58,866 bases of DNA, taken from the NCBI RefSeq assembly GCF_902652685.1, contig NZ_CACRUY010000034.1, forward strand, positions 1 to 58,866. The letters are read 5' to 3'. Made by a program: the position numbers and the translations under genes. This document shows, in pieces, positions 12,017-20,386 of this stretch. The stretch is from Mycobacterium sp. Marseille-P9652. GTDB taxonomy: Bacteria; Actinomycetota; Actinomycetes; Mycobacteriales; Mycobacteriaceae. Every line of letters begins with the position of its first letter. Position 1 is the stretch's first letter. The notes beneath the pieces are model-generated. The model searched no databases. It saw only the letters and a program-made list of their open reading frames with translations, and was not told where the DNA came from.

Positions 12017-13480
12017 CTATGGGGATCCGAACAGCTCGGCCAGCGTGTCGTGGAGTTCCGGATCGGCCAGGACGACGACCTCGTCGCCGGCCTCGAGTTC
12101 GGTGTCGCCGCGCACCGCGACCAGGCCGGTGGTGCGCACGACGATGCTCACCCAGATGTCGCCGACGCGGTCGCCGAGACCCTCGACGGTGCACCCCTCG
12201 ACGGCCGACCCGCGGGCGACGCTGAAGCGGTGGACGCCCTCGGGTTCGTCGGCGAGCCGGACGCCGATCTCCCACGGCTTCGTCTCCACGGTGCGCATGG
12301 GCAGCCGCAGCAGGCGGGCGACGGCGGGCACCGAACTGCCCTGCACCAGGACCGAGAAGATCACGACGACGACCACGATGCCGTAGAGGCGCTCGGCGTT
12401 GCCGACGTGCGCGGCCCGCAGGAACTCGCCGAGCAGGATGGGCACCGCGCCCTTGAGGCCGGCGAACAGGATGAAGACGCGTTCGTTGCGCCGCAGCCGC
12501 ACGCCGAGGAGGCAGGCGCCCACCGCCAGCGGCCGGATCAGGGCCGTCAGCGCCACGCCGAGAACGAGGCCCGGCACCCACACGTCGGGATGGGTCAGCA
12601 CGTTCAGGTCGACGGTCGCGCCCAGGACGGCGAACGCGACGATCTCGGCGAGACCGGCCAGCGCGGCGTGGAAGCGCTTGATCTCCGGCTTGTAGGGCGC
12701 CCGGGCATCGCCGATGACGATGCCGGCGACGAAGACCGCCAGGAATCCCGAGCCGTGCGCGAGGGTGGCGATCCCGTAGATCATCAGGCAGGACGCCAAC
12801 GTCCGCAGCGAATAGAGGCCTTCGCTCGGAAGAGCCACGCGGCGCATGAACACCAGCAGCGCGCGCCCGCCGAGCACCCCGACGGCCAGGCCGACGGCCA
12901 TCTGCAGCACGAACTGGGCGCCCACCGCGGCGAACCCGGCCGCGCTGAGGCCGCCGGCGGCGATCAGGCTCGACATCAGCGAGATGCCGACCGGGTCGTT
13001 GGCGCCGGACTCGCCCTCCAGGATCGTGCCGCTGCGCCCCCTGATCTCGCGCTTGCCCAGCACCGAGAACACCACCGCCGGATCGGTGGGGGCCACCGCC
13101 GTGGCCACGAGAACCGCCGGGAACCAATCGATTCCCCCCGCGTAGTGCAGCACCAGCGCCGCCCCGGCGGCCGTCAGGGCCGTGCCCAGGACGCCGACCG
13201 ACAGGATCGGCAGGGCCGCCGCGCGGAAGCGGGCCGGCCCGATGTGCATGCCGCCGTCGAAGAGCACCAGCACCAGCGCGAGGGTGATCACCCGCTCGAC
13301 GGTCGGTTCGGACGGCACCTGCACCAGGGGCACGGTGTGCACCGCGACGGCGGCTCCGACCAGGACGAGCAGGGGCGCCGGCACCTTCACGCGTTCGGTG
13401 AGACGGTTCGCCAGGACGGCGATCAGGCCGACCGCACCGGAGAACAGGATGATGAGCGCGTACCGCAGGGTGTCGTTCAC
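12017..13480 (-). CDS. K+/H+ antiporter (CPA1 NhaP2/CvrA type) with C-terminal TrkA-C domain
   Basis: 487-residue membrane antiporter. Twelve or so hydrophobic segments cover residues 5-390, with transport-site motifs ATAVAPTDPAVVFSVLG and EGESGANDPVGI (Asp residues in the membrane core). The C-terminal 110 residues, WEIGVRLADEPEGVHRF onward, match a TrkA-C/RCK-C ligand-binding domain ending in DEVVVLADPE. This combination is typical of NhaP2-type K+ exporters gated by a ligand. GTG start at 13478-13480. H37Rv has ars and ABC transporter genes here, so this gene marks a local replacement. Together with ceoB/ceoC 4 kb away it gives the region a K+ theme. Confidence 0.88.
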   Translation of the reverse strand: MNDTLRYALIILFSGAVGLIAVLANRLTERVKVPAPLLVLVGAAVAVHTVPLVQVPSEPTVERVITLALVLVLFDGGMHIGPARFRAAALPILSVGVLGTALTAAGAALVLHYAGGIDWFPAVLVATAVAPTDPAVVFSVLGKREIRGRSGTILEGESGANDPVGISLMSSLIAAGGLSAAGFAAVGAQFVLQMAVGLAVGVLGGRALLVFMRRVALPSEGLYSLRTLASCLMIYGIATLAHGSGFLAVFVAGIVIGDARAPYKPEIKRFHAALAGLAEIVAFAVLGATVDLNVLTHPDVWVPGLVLGVALTALIRPLAVGACLLGVRLRRNERVFILFAGLKGAVPILLGEFLRAAHVGNAERLYGIVVVVVIFSVLVQGSSVPAVARLLRLPMRTVETKPWEIGVRLADEPEGVHRFSVARGSAVEGCTVEGLGDRVGDIWVSIVVRTTGLVAVRGDTELEAGDEVVVLADPELHDTLAELFGSP

Positions 13481-13720
13481 GGCGGCGGCATTCGGATACC
13501 TGAGCCTTCCGGCTGGTCGGGACGGACACAAACGAGCAACATCGCCGACCAGGCTTCCCGGCACACCGCGACGGAGTCTATCCGAGCCACGCACCACCCG
13601 TGGCTCGGAAGACTGGGCCGCCCGTATCGAGTCTGCAATGGCGGCATCGAGCCTGACGTCACCGTGTTGCGGAAGCCAGATTGCCCGCACTCACCGCAGT
13701 CTCGAGAACAGCATCATGGC
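13481..13720 (-). other. 240-nt structured leader/intergenic region upstream of the antiporter
   Basis: No gene. It holds a perfect 11-bp hairpin with a 7-nt loop at 13581-13609 (arms CCGAGCCACG and CGTGGCTCGG plus a T-A pair). Nearer the start is a second 8-bp inverted repeat, CTGGTCGG (13513-13520) with CCGACCAG (13545-13552). The outer hairpin could end the upstream trmA-like transcript; both could be part of an antiporter leader. Confidence 0.5.
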
Positions 13721-14896
13721 CTAGCGCGTCAGCAGCGCCACGCTCTCGCTGTGATGGGTCAACGGGAAAGCGTCGAACACCCTGATCCGCTCCACGGTGT
13801 AGCCGTGACCGCGGTAGAGACCGATATCGCGGGCGAAAGACGCTGCCTCGCAACCGATGTGGACAATGCGGGGCACCTCCGCGGCGGCCAGCAGGTCGAT
13901 GATCTCGCGCCCGGCGCCGGCCCGCGGCGGGTCGAGGACGGCGACGCCGGCGCCGGCCCGCTGGGTGGTCAGCGCCCGGCGCACGGAGTCCGTCACGACC
14001 TCCACCTGCGGCAGGTCGGCCAGCGCGACGCGGGCGGTGCGCGTCGACGCCCGCGACGTGTCGACGCTGAGGACCCGCCCCGACTCCCCCACGGCCTCGG
14101 CGAGCGCGGCCGCGAACACGCCCGCCCCGCCGTAGAGGTCCCAGACCGTCGCCCCGGGGGCCGGCTGCGCCCACTCGGCGACGACGCCGGTGTAGACCCG
14201 CGCCGCCTCGCGGTGCGCCTGCCAGAATGCGGTCACGGGGACGCGCCAGGTGCGCCCGGCCACCCGCTGAACGGCCTCGTAGCCGCCCTCCACCGCCTTG
14301 GTCAGCGTCCGCCGGTCGCGCCGCAGCGTGCGCACCACGTGGCGCGCGCCGTCGTCGCTGACGGCCACGTGCAGTTGGGCTCCGGGTGGCCAGTCCGGGA
14401 CGCCCAGGCCGTCGAGCAGGCCGTCGGGCAGTTGCGCGCAGCGCAGATCGGTGACCAGCTCGTCGCTGTGGTAGCGGTGAAAACCGGGGCAGCCGTTGGC
14501 GCCGACGTCCAGCCGCACCCGCGTGCGCCAGCCGGTGGCACCGGAATCACCGACCGGTTCGGCCGGGCCGTCCCAGTGGTGCCCGCCGAGGCGCTGCAGT
14601 TGGTTGGCGACGACCTGCGCCTTGAGGCGCCGGGCCGCCTCCGGCGACGCGAACGCGAGGTCGCAGCACCCGGCGCCCTCGACCCCGGCGATCGGGCACA
14701 GCGACGGCGTCCGGTCGGCGGACGGCTCGAGCACCTCGAGCACCTCGGCGTGCCAGTACGAGCCGCGGTCGGCCGTGACGCGCGCGCGCACCCGCTCGCC
14801 GGGCAGCGCATAGCGGACGAACACCACCCGGCCCTCGTGGTGCGCCACGCAGCTGCCGCCGTTGGCCGGCGCACCGGTGACGAGCGTCAGTTCCAC
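13721..14896 (-). CDS. TrmA/RumA-family RNA 5-methyluridine methyltransferase
   Basis: 391-residue SAM-dependent RNA methyltransferase, Rv2689c position. An N-terminal TRAM-like OB domain (VTGAPANGGSCVAHHEGRVVFVRYALPGE) precedes a Cys cluster (LCPIAGVEGAGCCDL, near 64-80) of the kind that binds an Fe-S cluster in RumA. SAM motif I is VWDLYGGAGVF; AVLDPPRAGAG gives the catalytic loop, and HIGCEAASFARD supplies the Cys nucleophile. The exact U position in tRNA or rRNA is not determined by sequence alone. GTG start at 14894-14896. Transcribed with the permease upstream (28-nt gap). Confidence 0.9.
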   Translation of the reverse strand: MELTLVTGAPANGGSCVAHHEGRVVFVRYALPGERVRARVTADRGSYWHAEVLEVLEPSADRTPSLCPIAGVEGAGCCDLAFASPEAARRLKAQVVANQLQRLGGHHWDGPAEPVGDSGATGWRTRVRLDVGANGCPGFHRYHSDELVTDLRCAQLPDGLLDGLGVPDWPPGAQLHVAVSDDGARHVVRTLRRDRRTLTKAVEGGYEAVQRVAGRTWRVPVTAFWQAHREAARVYTGVVAEWAQPAPGATVWDLYGGAGVFAAALAEAVGESGRVLSVDTSRASTRTARVALADLPQVEVVTDSVRRALTTQRAGAGVAVLDPPRAGAGREIIDLLAAAEVPRIVHIGCEAASFARDIGLYRGHGYTVERIRVFDAFPLTHHSESVALLTR

Positions 14897-14924
14897 GGAT
14901 TCACCTGGTCGAGTCAGTGAGTCG

Positions 14925-16919
14925 TCAGTCGAAGATGCCGCGACGGGCGTCGCCGGGCGCCGCGTGGGGCGCGAAGGCCTTGAGCCGCTCCGACGACGTC
15001 AGCTGCCACGGCACGGACGTCACCATGACGTTCGGCATGAACAGCAGCCTGCCCTTGAGCCGCAGCGCACTTTGGTTGTGCAGCAACTGTTCCCACCAAT
15101 GGCCCACGACGTACTCCGGGATGAACACCGTCACGACGGTGCGCGGCGACTCCTTGCTGACGCGCTTGACGTAGTCGAGGATCGGCCGCGTGATCTCGCG
15201 GTAGGGCGAGGCGATGACCTTGAGCGGCACGCTGATGTCGCTCTCCTCCCACTTGTGCACCAGCTCGCGGGTCTCGCCGTCGTCGACGCTGACGGTGAGT
15301 GCCTCGAGGACGTCGGGGCGGGTGGCGCGCGCGTAGGCCAGCGCGCGCAGGGTCGGCAGGTGCAGCTTGGACACCAGCACCAGGGCGTGGTTGCGGCTGG
15401 GCAGCACCACGTCGTGCTGGGCGGCCTCCTGCTCGGCCAGCTCCCGGCTGACGGTGTTGTAGTGCCGGTGGATCATCTTCATGATCCCGAACAGCAAGCT
15501 CATCGCGAACAGCGCGATCCACGCCCCGGCGACGAACTTGGTGACCAACACCACGAGCAGCACCGCCCCGGTGGAGAGCAATCCGACCGTGTTGACCACC
15601 CGTGAGCGCATCATCTTGCGTCGCGCCCGGGAATCGGTCTCGGTGCGCAGCAACCGGGTCCAGTGCCGCACCATGCCGATCTGGCTCAGCGTGAACGAAA
15701 TGAACACGCCGACGATGTACAGCTGGATCAGCGCGGTGACCTCGGCGCGGAAGGCGATGATCGCCAGGAGCGCGGCCCCCGACAGGAACAGGATGCCGTT
15801 GGAGAACGCCAGCCGGTCGCCGCGGGTGTGCAGCTGGCGCGGCAGGTAGCTGTGCTGGGCGAGCACCGAACCCAGCACCGGGAAGCCGTTGAACGCCGTG
15901 TTGGCCGCCAGCACCAGGATGAGCGCGGTGACGGTGGCGATCAGCAGGAAGCCGATGTGGAAGCTGCCGAACACGGTCTCGGCCAGCTGGGTGACGAGGG
16001 TCTTCTGGTAGTAGTTCGGCGGGGCGCCGCCGAGTTGTTTGGCGGGGTCCTCCACGATCTGGACGCCGATCTTCTCGGCCAGCACGATGATGCCCATCAG
16101 CAGGGTCACCGCGATGCCGCCGAGCATCAGCAGCGTGGTTGCGGCGTTGCGCGACTTCGGTTTCTCGAACGCCGGCACGCCGTTGCTGATCGCCTCGACA
16201 CCGGTGAGCGCCGCGCATCCCGAGGAGAAGGAGCGCGCCACCAGGAACGCCAGCGCGAAGCCGACGACCTGGCCGTGCTCGGCGTGCATCTGGAACCCGG
16301 CCGACTCGGCCCGCAGCGGGTTGCCCAGCACGAAGATCCGGAACAGGCCCCAGCCGATCATGACGAAGACCCCGACGATGAACGCGTACGTCGGAATCGC
16401 GAAAGCCACCCCGGACTCGCGGATGCCGCGCAGGTTGAGCGCCATCACCAGCAGGATCGATACCACACAGAACAGCACCTTGTGGCTGGCCACCACCGGA
16501 ATGGCCGAGCCGATGTTCGACATGGCCGACGCCGTCGAAACCGCAACGGTCAGAACGTAATCCACCATCAGCGCGCTGGCCACCACGAGCCCGGCGGTGT
16601 CGCCGAGGTTGGTGGTGACCACCTCGTAGTCGCCGCCCCCCGACGGGTAGGCGTGCACGTTCTGCCGGTAGCTGGCCACCACGACGAGCATCACCGCGGC
16701 CACCGCGAGGCCGATCCACGGCGTCAGCGCGTATGCCGTCACCCCGGCCACCGACAGCATCAGGAAGACCTCTTCCGGCGCGTAGGCCACCGACGAGAGC
16801 GCGTCGGAGGCGAACACCGGCAGGGCGATGCGCTTGGGCAGCAGCGTGTGACTCAGCCGGTCGCTGCGAAACGGCCGACCGATCAGCAGCCGGCGTGCGG
16901 CCGTGGAAAATTTGGACAC
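14925..16919 (-). CDS. APC-superfamily amino acid/cation permease
   Basis: 664-residue integral membrane protein, Rv2690c position. Twelve transmembrane segments fill residues 30-480; the first helix region LPVFASDALSSVAYAPEEVFL and YPSGGGDYEVV match the APC/KUP-like branch. A soluble C-terminal domain of about 170 residues (HALVLVSKLHLPTLRALAYAR onward) resembles a universal-stress-like regulatory domain. Substrate unknown; with divergent ceoB/ceoC a K+ or amino acid substrate is plausible. GTG start chosen (VSKFSTAARR); the very long upstream open frame is an antisense shadow of ceoB and ceoC. TACCCT on the minus strand (16928-16933) lies 8 nt before the start. Confidence 0.9.
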   Translation of the reverse strand: MSKFSTAARRLLIGRPFRSDRLSHTLLPKRIALPVFASDALSSVAYAPEEVFLMLSVAGVTAYALTPWIGLAVAAVMLVVVASYRQNVHAYPSGGGDYEVVTTNLGDTAGLVVASALMVDYVLTVAVSTASAMSNIGSAIPVVASHKVLFCVVSILLVMALNLRGIRESGVAFAIPTYAFIVGVFVMIGWGLFRIFVLGNPLRAESAGFQMHAEHGQVVGFALAFLVARSFSSGCAALTGVEAISNGVPAFEKPKSRNAATTLLMLGGIAVTLLMGIIVLAEKIGVQIVEDPAKQLGGAPPNYYQKTLVTQLAETVFGSFHIGFLLIATVTALILVLAANTAFNGFPVLGSVLAQHSYLPRQLHTRGDRLAFSNGILFLSGAALLAIIAFRAEVTALIQLYIVGVFISFTLSQIGMVRHWTRLLRTETDSRARRKMMRSRVVNTVGLLSTGAVLLVVLVTKFVAGAWIALFAMSLLFGIMKMIHRHYNTVSRELAEQEAAQHDVVLPSRNHALVLVSKLHLPTLRALAYARATRPDVLEALTVSVDDGETRELVHKWEESDISVPLKVIASPYREITRPILDYVKRVSKESPRTVVTVFIPEYVVGHWWEQLLHNQSALRLKGRLLFMPNVMVTSVPWQLTSSERLKAFAPHAAPGDARRGIFD

Positions 16920-16934
16920 GAGAGCCAAGGGTAA

Positions 16935-16968
16935 GCCCAGTACGACTTGCCGGTAGCGTTCACTGGGC
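16935..16968. other. Inverted repeat in the permease/ceoB divergent region
   Basis: GCCCAGT (16935-16941) and ACTGGGC (16962-16968) form a 7-bp inverted repeat between the two divergent starts. It could be an operator serving both K+-related genes; no regulator is identified. Confidence 0.35.
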
Positions 16969-17051
16969 GAGAATGATCCCGAACGAAATCGGCTGGCCAA
17001 CCTGGGTTGCCGATTGAGCGACACGAACCGGGCCGGCCGAGAGGACGTCAA

Positions 17052-17732
17052 GTGCGGGTGGTTGTCATGGGGTGCGGCCGCGTCGGGTCGTCCCTGGCCG
17101 ACGGGTTGTCCCGCATCGGCCACGATGTGGCGGTCATCGACCGCGACAGCGCCGCCTTCAACCGGCTCAGCCCGGAGTTCGCCGGCGAGCGGGTGCTCGG
17201 CCAGGGATTCGACCGAGACGTGCTGCTGCGGGCGGGGATCGAGGAGGCCGACGCCTTCGCCGCGGTGTCGTCGGGCGACAACTCCAACATCATCTCGGCC
17301 CGCCTCGCGCGCGAGACCTTCGGCGTGAAGCGCGTGGTCGCCCGCATCTACGACGCCAAGCGCGCCGAGGTCTACGAGCGCCTGGGCATTCCCACCATCG
17401 CCACCGTCCCGTGGACCACGGACCGGTTGCTGGGCGCGCTCACCCGGGAGAGCGAGACCGCGAAGTGGCGGGACCCGACCGGCACCGTCGCCGTGGCCGA
17501 ACTCGACCTGCACGAGGACTGGGTGGGACACCGGGTGACCGATCTCGAACAGGCCACCGGGGCGCGGGTGGCGTTCCTGATCCGGTTCGGGACCGGCGTG
17601 CTGCCCGAGCCCAAGACGGTCATCCAGGCCGGCGACCAGGTGTACATCGCGGCGATATCCGGCCGCGCCGCCGAGGCGGTGGCGATCGCCGCGCTGCCGC
17701 CCAGTGAGGACATTGAGGGGCCGGGCAAATGA
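17052..17732 (+). CDS. ceoB: TrkA-family K+ uptake regulator CeoB
   Basis: 226-residue cytosolic regulatory subunit of a Trk-type K+ system. The N-terminal Rossmann fold starts VVVMGCGRVGSSLADGL (residues 3-19, GxGxxG) with an acidic ribose-binding residue at VIDRD, so it should bind NAD(H). The C-terminal half is a TrkA-C domain ending in GDQVYIAAIS. GTG 17052 is chosen over upstream frames because it puts the nucleotide-binding strand at the N-terminus, as in Rv2691. The stop codon overlaps the ATG of a micro-ORF that leads to ceoC. Confidence 0.93.
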   Translation: MRVVVMGCGRVGSSLADGLSRIGHDVAVIDRDSAAFNRLSPEFAGERVLGQGFDRDVLLRAGIEEADAFAAVSSGDNSNIISARLARETFGVKRVVARIYDAKRAEVYERLGIPTIATVPWTTDRLLGALTRESETAKWRDPTGTVAVAELDLHEDWVGHRVTDLEQATGARVAFLIRFGTGVLPEPKTVIQAGDQVYIAAISGRAAEAVAIAALPPSEDIEGPGK

Positions 17733-17788
17733 AGCGCGCCGACGACGATGAAGCCGGCGCAGCCGGGTTGAAGGAGCGGCGCAAATGA
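17729..17788 (+). CDS. 19-codon micro-ORF coupling ceoB to ceoC
   Basis: ATG 17729 overlaps the ceoB stop in ATGA, and the TGA at 17786-17788 overlaps the ceoC ATG in ATGA. The predicted peptide is MKRADDDEAGAAGLKERRK, highly charged. The nine bases GCAAATGAA occur at both junctions (17725-17733 and 17781-17789). The frame fills the whole gap exactly. AAGGAG inside it (17771-17776) is a Shine-Dalgarno sequence for ceoC. It could be a real microprotein, a relay for translational coupling, or chance. Confidence 0.45.
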   Translation: MKRADDDEAGAAGLKERRK

Positions 17789-18468
17789 AAGTTGCGGTAG
17801 CCGGGGCCGGCGCGGTGGGCCGTTCGGTCACGCGAGAACTGGTCGGCAACGACCACGACGTGACGCTGATCGAGCGCAACGCCGACCACGTCGACGTCGA
17901 CGCCATCCCGGCCGCGCACTGGCGGCTGGGCGACGCCTGCGAGTTGAGCCTGCTCGAGTCGGTGCACCTCGAGGACTTCGACGTGGTGGTGGCCGCGACC
18001 GGCGACGACAAGGCCAACGTCGTGCTCAGCCTGCTGGCCAAGACGGAGTTCGCGGTGCCGCGGGTGGTGGCCCGGGTCAACGACCCCCGCAACGAGTGGC
18101 TGTTCACCGACGCGTGGGGCGTCGACGTGGCGGTGTCCACCCCGCGCATGCTGGCGTCGCTGATCGAAGAGGCCGTCGCCGTCGGGGATCTGGTGCGGCT
18201 CATGGAGTTTCGCCGGGGCCAGGCCAACCTGGTCGAGATCACCCTGCCCGACGACACCCCGTGGGGCGGCAAGCCGGTGCGCAGGCTCCAGCTGCCGCGG
18301 GACACCGCGCTGGTGACCATCCTGCGCGGGCCGCGCGTGATCGTGCCGGAGGCCGACGAGCCGCTGGAGGGCGGCGACGAGCTGCTGTTCGTGGCGGCCG
18401 CGGAGGCCGAGGAGGCCCTGGGCGAGCTGCTGTTGCCGGGCGAAAAGCCGCCCGCCGCCCAGCCGTAG
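17785..18468 (+). CDS. ceoC: TrkA-family K+ uptake regulator CeoC
   Basis: 227-residue partner of CeoB (Rv2692 position). Rossmann motif VAVAGAGAVGRSVTREL at residues 3-19, the acidic residue in TLIERNADHVD, and a TrkA-C domain in the last 80 residues (VEITLPDDTPWGGKPVRRL onward). Expected to form mixed assemblies with CeoB gating a K+ channel; no trkH/trkG pore gene is visible nearby. ATG start preceded by AAGGAG. The final ten residues (EKPPAAQP) are a Pro-rich tail. Confidence 0.93.
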   Translation: MKVAVAGAGAVGRSVTRELVGNDHDVTLIERNADHVDVDAIPAAHWRLGDACELSLLESVHLEDFDVVVAATGDDKANVVLSLLAKTEFAVPRVVARVNDPRNEWLFTDAWGVDVAVSTPRMLASLIEEAVAVGDLVRLMEFRRGQANLVEITLPDDTPWGGKPVRRLQLPRDTALVTILRGPRVIVPEADEPLEGGDELLFVAAAEAEEALGELLLPGEKPPAAQP

Positions 18469-18482
18469 TTCGCGCCGGCCGG

Positions 18483-19178
18483 TCAGTCGCTGGCGGTATC
18501 CGCCTCGATCACGACCTCACCCGCGCCCGCCATGGCGCGCTGCGCGGCCTTGATGGCGGCGTACGTGACGAGCGCCGCCAGCACCGTCAGCGGCCAGCCC
18601 ATCGCGATGCGCGCCACCCCGAGCCAGCCGGTCTGGCCGGCGTCGTACAGCAGCCGCTGCACGACGAACCGCGCGCCGAACACCAAGACCCAGCACAGCG
18701 ATGCCGCGTCGAACGCGTAGACGGCGCGCGGGACCGCGCGCCATGCCCGGTCGCGCCCGCTCGCCCAGCTCCACGCGTAGCCGACCAGGGGCCGCCGGAC
18801 CGCGACCGACGCGGCGAACACCACGGCCCACAGCAACGACATCCAGATGCCGAGCAGGAAGTAACCCTTGGACTGGCCCACGACGTAGGCGATCAGCGCG
18901 CAGACCGCGACGCCGATGAAGCCCGAAAGCGCCGGCTGCAGGGAGTCCCGCCGGATCAGCCGCCACACCAGGACGAGGGCGGCCACCCCCAACGCGGCCG
19001 CGATGGCAGGCAGCAGGCCCGACGCGCTGGACACCGCCACGAAGGCGACGACGGGCAGCGACGAGTAGATGACACCGCTGACGCCGCCGGCCTGCGCCAG
19101 CAAACGCTCGGGGCTCATGCGGCCGGCGCGCGCGGCGTCCGGCGAGTCCGGCTCCCCCCGATTGTCGGGGATCGTCAC
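18483..19178 (-). CDS. DUF3159 membrane protein
   Basis: 231-residue protein with about five to six transmembrane segments from residue 35 to 215, Rv2693c position. The family is actinobacterial and uncharacterised. Notable stretches are SLQPALSGFIGVAVCALIAY and RRPLVGYAWSWASGR. The GTG start at 19176-19178 overlaps the stop of the upstream OB-fold gene (GTGA), so the two are coupled. No enzymatic motif is seen. Confidence 0.85.
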   Translation of the reverse strand: MTIPDNRGEPDSPDAARAGRMSPERLLAQAGGVSGVIYSSLPVVAFVAVSSASGLLPAIAAALGVAALVLVWRLIRRDSLQPALSGFIGVAVCALIAYVVGQSKGYFLLGIWMSLLWAVVFAASVAVRRPLVGYAWSWASGRDRAWRAVPRAVYAFDAASLCWVLVFGARFVVQRLLYDAGQTGWLGVARIAMGWPLTVLAALVTYAAIKAAQRAMAGAGEVVIEADTASD

Positions 19179-19543
19179 CGCTGGATTTCGTAGTGCGGGT
19201 TGTAGATGGCCTTCGTGCCGTTCTCCAGCTTGCCCAGCCGGCCGCGGACCCGCAGGGTGCGTCCGGAGTCGATGCCGGGTATGCGCCGCTGCCCCAACCA
19301 CACGAGCGTCACGGTGTCGCTGCCGTCGAACAGTTCGGCGCGAACCCCCCCGGAGCAGCCTTTGCCGTTCGTCTCGACACTGCGCAGCGTCCCGATCATC
19401 GTGACCTCCTGGCCACGCTCGCAGTCGACCACCCGTTGTGCGCCGGTGCTGGCGACTTCGTCGGACAACTCCTCGCAGTCGCGTTGCTCCGGGTCCTCCG
19501 TCAGCCGACGGGTGAGACGGCGCAGATATCCTTGGGCCCCCAT
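19175..19543 (-). CDS. OB-fold nucleic-acid-binding protein
   Basis: 122 residues, the same length as Rv2694c. The central and C-terminal parts (EVTMIGTLRSVE, TVTLVWLGQRRIPGID, RTLRVRGRLGKLENG) form the five-strand pattern of a RecG/AspRS-type OB fold that usually binds single-stranded nucleic acid. The N-terminal helix LRRLTRRLTEDPEQRDC is basic. ATG 19541-19543 chosen for length; it is coupled to the downstream DUF3159 gene by GTGA. A function in RNA or DNA handling is only inferred from the fold. Confidence 0.85.
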   Translation of the reverse strand: MGAQGYLRRLTRRLTEDPEQRDCEELSDEVASTGAQRVVDCERGQEVTMIGTLRSVETNGKGCSGGVRAELFDGSDTVTLVWLGQRRIPGIDSGRTLRVRGRLGKLENGTKAIYNPHYEIQR

Positions 19544-19677
19544 GGCCACTCCTGACGATGCCGATAAAGCCTTTGTGTCTCTATGCCAACGGATAACGTA
19601 GACCTCCTGGTTCCCCCACGCCAACCGAACCAAACATGGTGATTGAGCGAATTTCGGACCCCGGGCACGATCGAGGG

Positions 19678-20379
19678 ATGGCGGTCGACCTGCGGGGTGT
19701 GACGACCGTGTTGTTGCCCGGAACCGGCTCCGACGACGACTACGTCAGGCGGGCTTTCGCCGAGCCCCTGCAGCACGTCGGGGCGTTGCTGGTGGCTCCG
19801 CCGCCGCGGCCGGACCGGCTCATTGAGGGCTACGTCACAGCGCTGGACGACGCCGCGCGCGACGGCCCGATCGCCGTCGGCGGCGTCTCGATCGGCGCCG
19901 CCGTCGCGACGGCCTGGGCGCTGGCCCACCCCGACCGCACGATCGCCGTCCTCGCGGCGCTGCCGGCCTGGGCCGGCGCGCCCGGCGACGCGCCGGCCGC
20001 CCAGGCCGCGCGGTACACGGCGTCGCGGCTACGCGCGGACGGGCTCGCGGTCACGACCACGCAGATGCGGGCGTCGAGCCCGGCCTGGCTGGCCGAGGAG
20101 CTGACCCGCTCGTGGCGCGCCCAGTGGCCCCTGCTGCCCGACGCGATGGACGAGGCCGCGGCCTACGTGGCGCCCAGTCGCGCCGAGCTGGCGCGCCTGG
20201 CCGCGCCCTTGGGCGTCGCGGCTGCCGTTGACGACACCGTCCACCCGGTGCAGGCGGCGGTCGAATGGGTGAGCGCCGCACCGCGCGCGGCGCTACGGAC
20301 GGTGACGCTGGACGCGATGGGCGCCGAGCCCGCGGTGCTGGGCGCGGCCTGCCTGGCCGCGCTCGAAGACCTGGGCTGA
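19678..20379 (+). CDS. Alpha/beta hydrolase
   Basis: 233-residue hydrolase, Rv2695 position. Elements seen: TVLLPGTGSDDDY as the first strand and oxyanion loop, GVSIGAAVATAWA as the nucleophile elbow (G-x-S-x-G, Ser intact), and a candidate Asp/His pair in AAAVDDTVHPVQAA near the C-terminus. Small size and a minimal lid suggest an esterase or thioesterase; substrate unknown. ATG 19678 with GAGGG 5 nt upstream is preferred over the earlier ATG at 19636. Transcription runs into a composite palindromic repeat. Confidence 0.85.
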   Translation: MAVDLRGVTTVLLPGTGSDDDYVRRAFAEPLQHVGALLVAPPPRPDRLIEGYVTALDDAARDGPIAVGGVSIGAAVATAWALAHPDRTIAVLAALPAWAGAPGDAPAAQAARYTASRLRADGLAVTTTQMRASSPAWLAEELTRSWRAQWPLLPDAMDEAAAYVAPSRAELARLAAPLGVAAAVDDTVHPVQAAVEWVSAAPRAALRTVTLDAMGAEPAVLGAACLAALEDLG

Positions 20380-20386
20380 CCCGATG

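Noticed and set aside
12050-14920. 956-codon open frame on the plus strand
   Set aside because: It lies antisense to the antiporter and methyltransferase genes, both with clear family motifs. High GC removes stop codons from the opposite frame; the translation is low-complexity His/Arg/Asp-rich without any motif.
14925-18320. 1131-codon frame as a fused permease with N-terminal extension
   Set aside because: The first 467 codons run antisense to ceoB and ceoC. The permease proper starts at GTG 16919.
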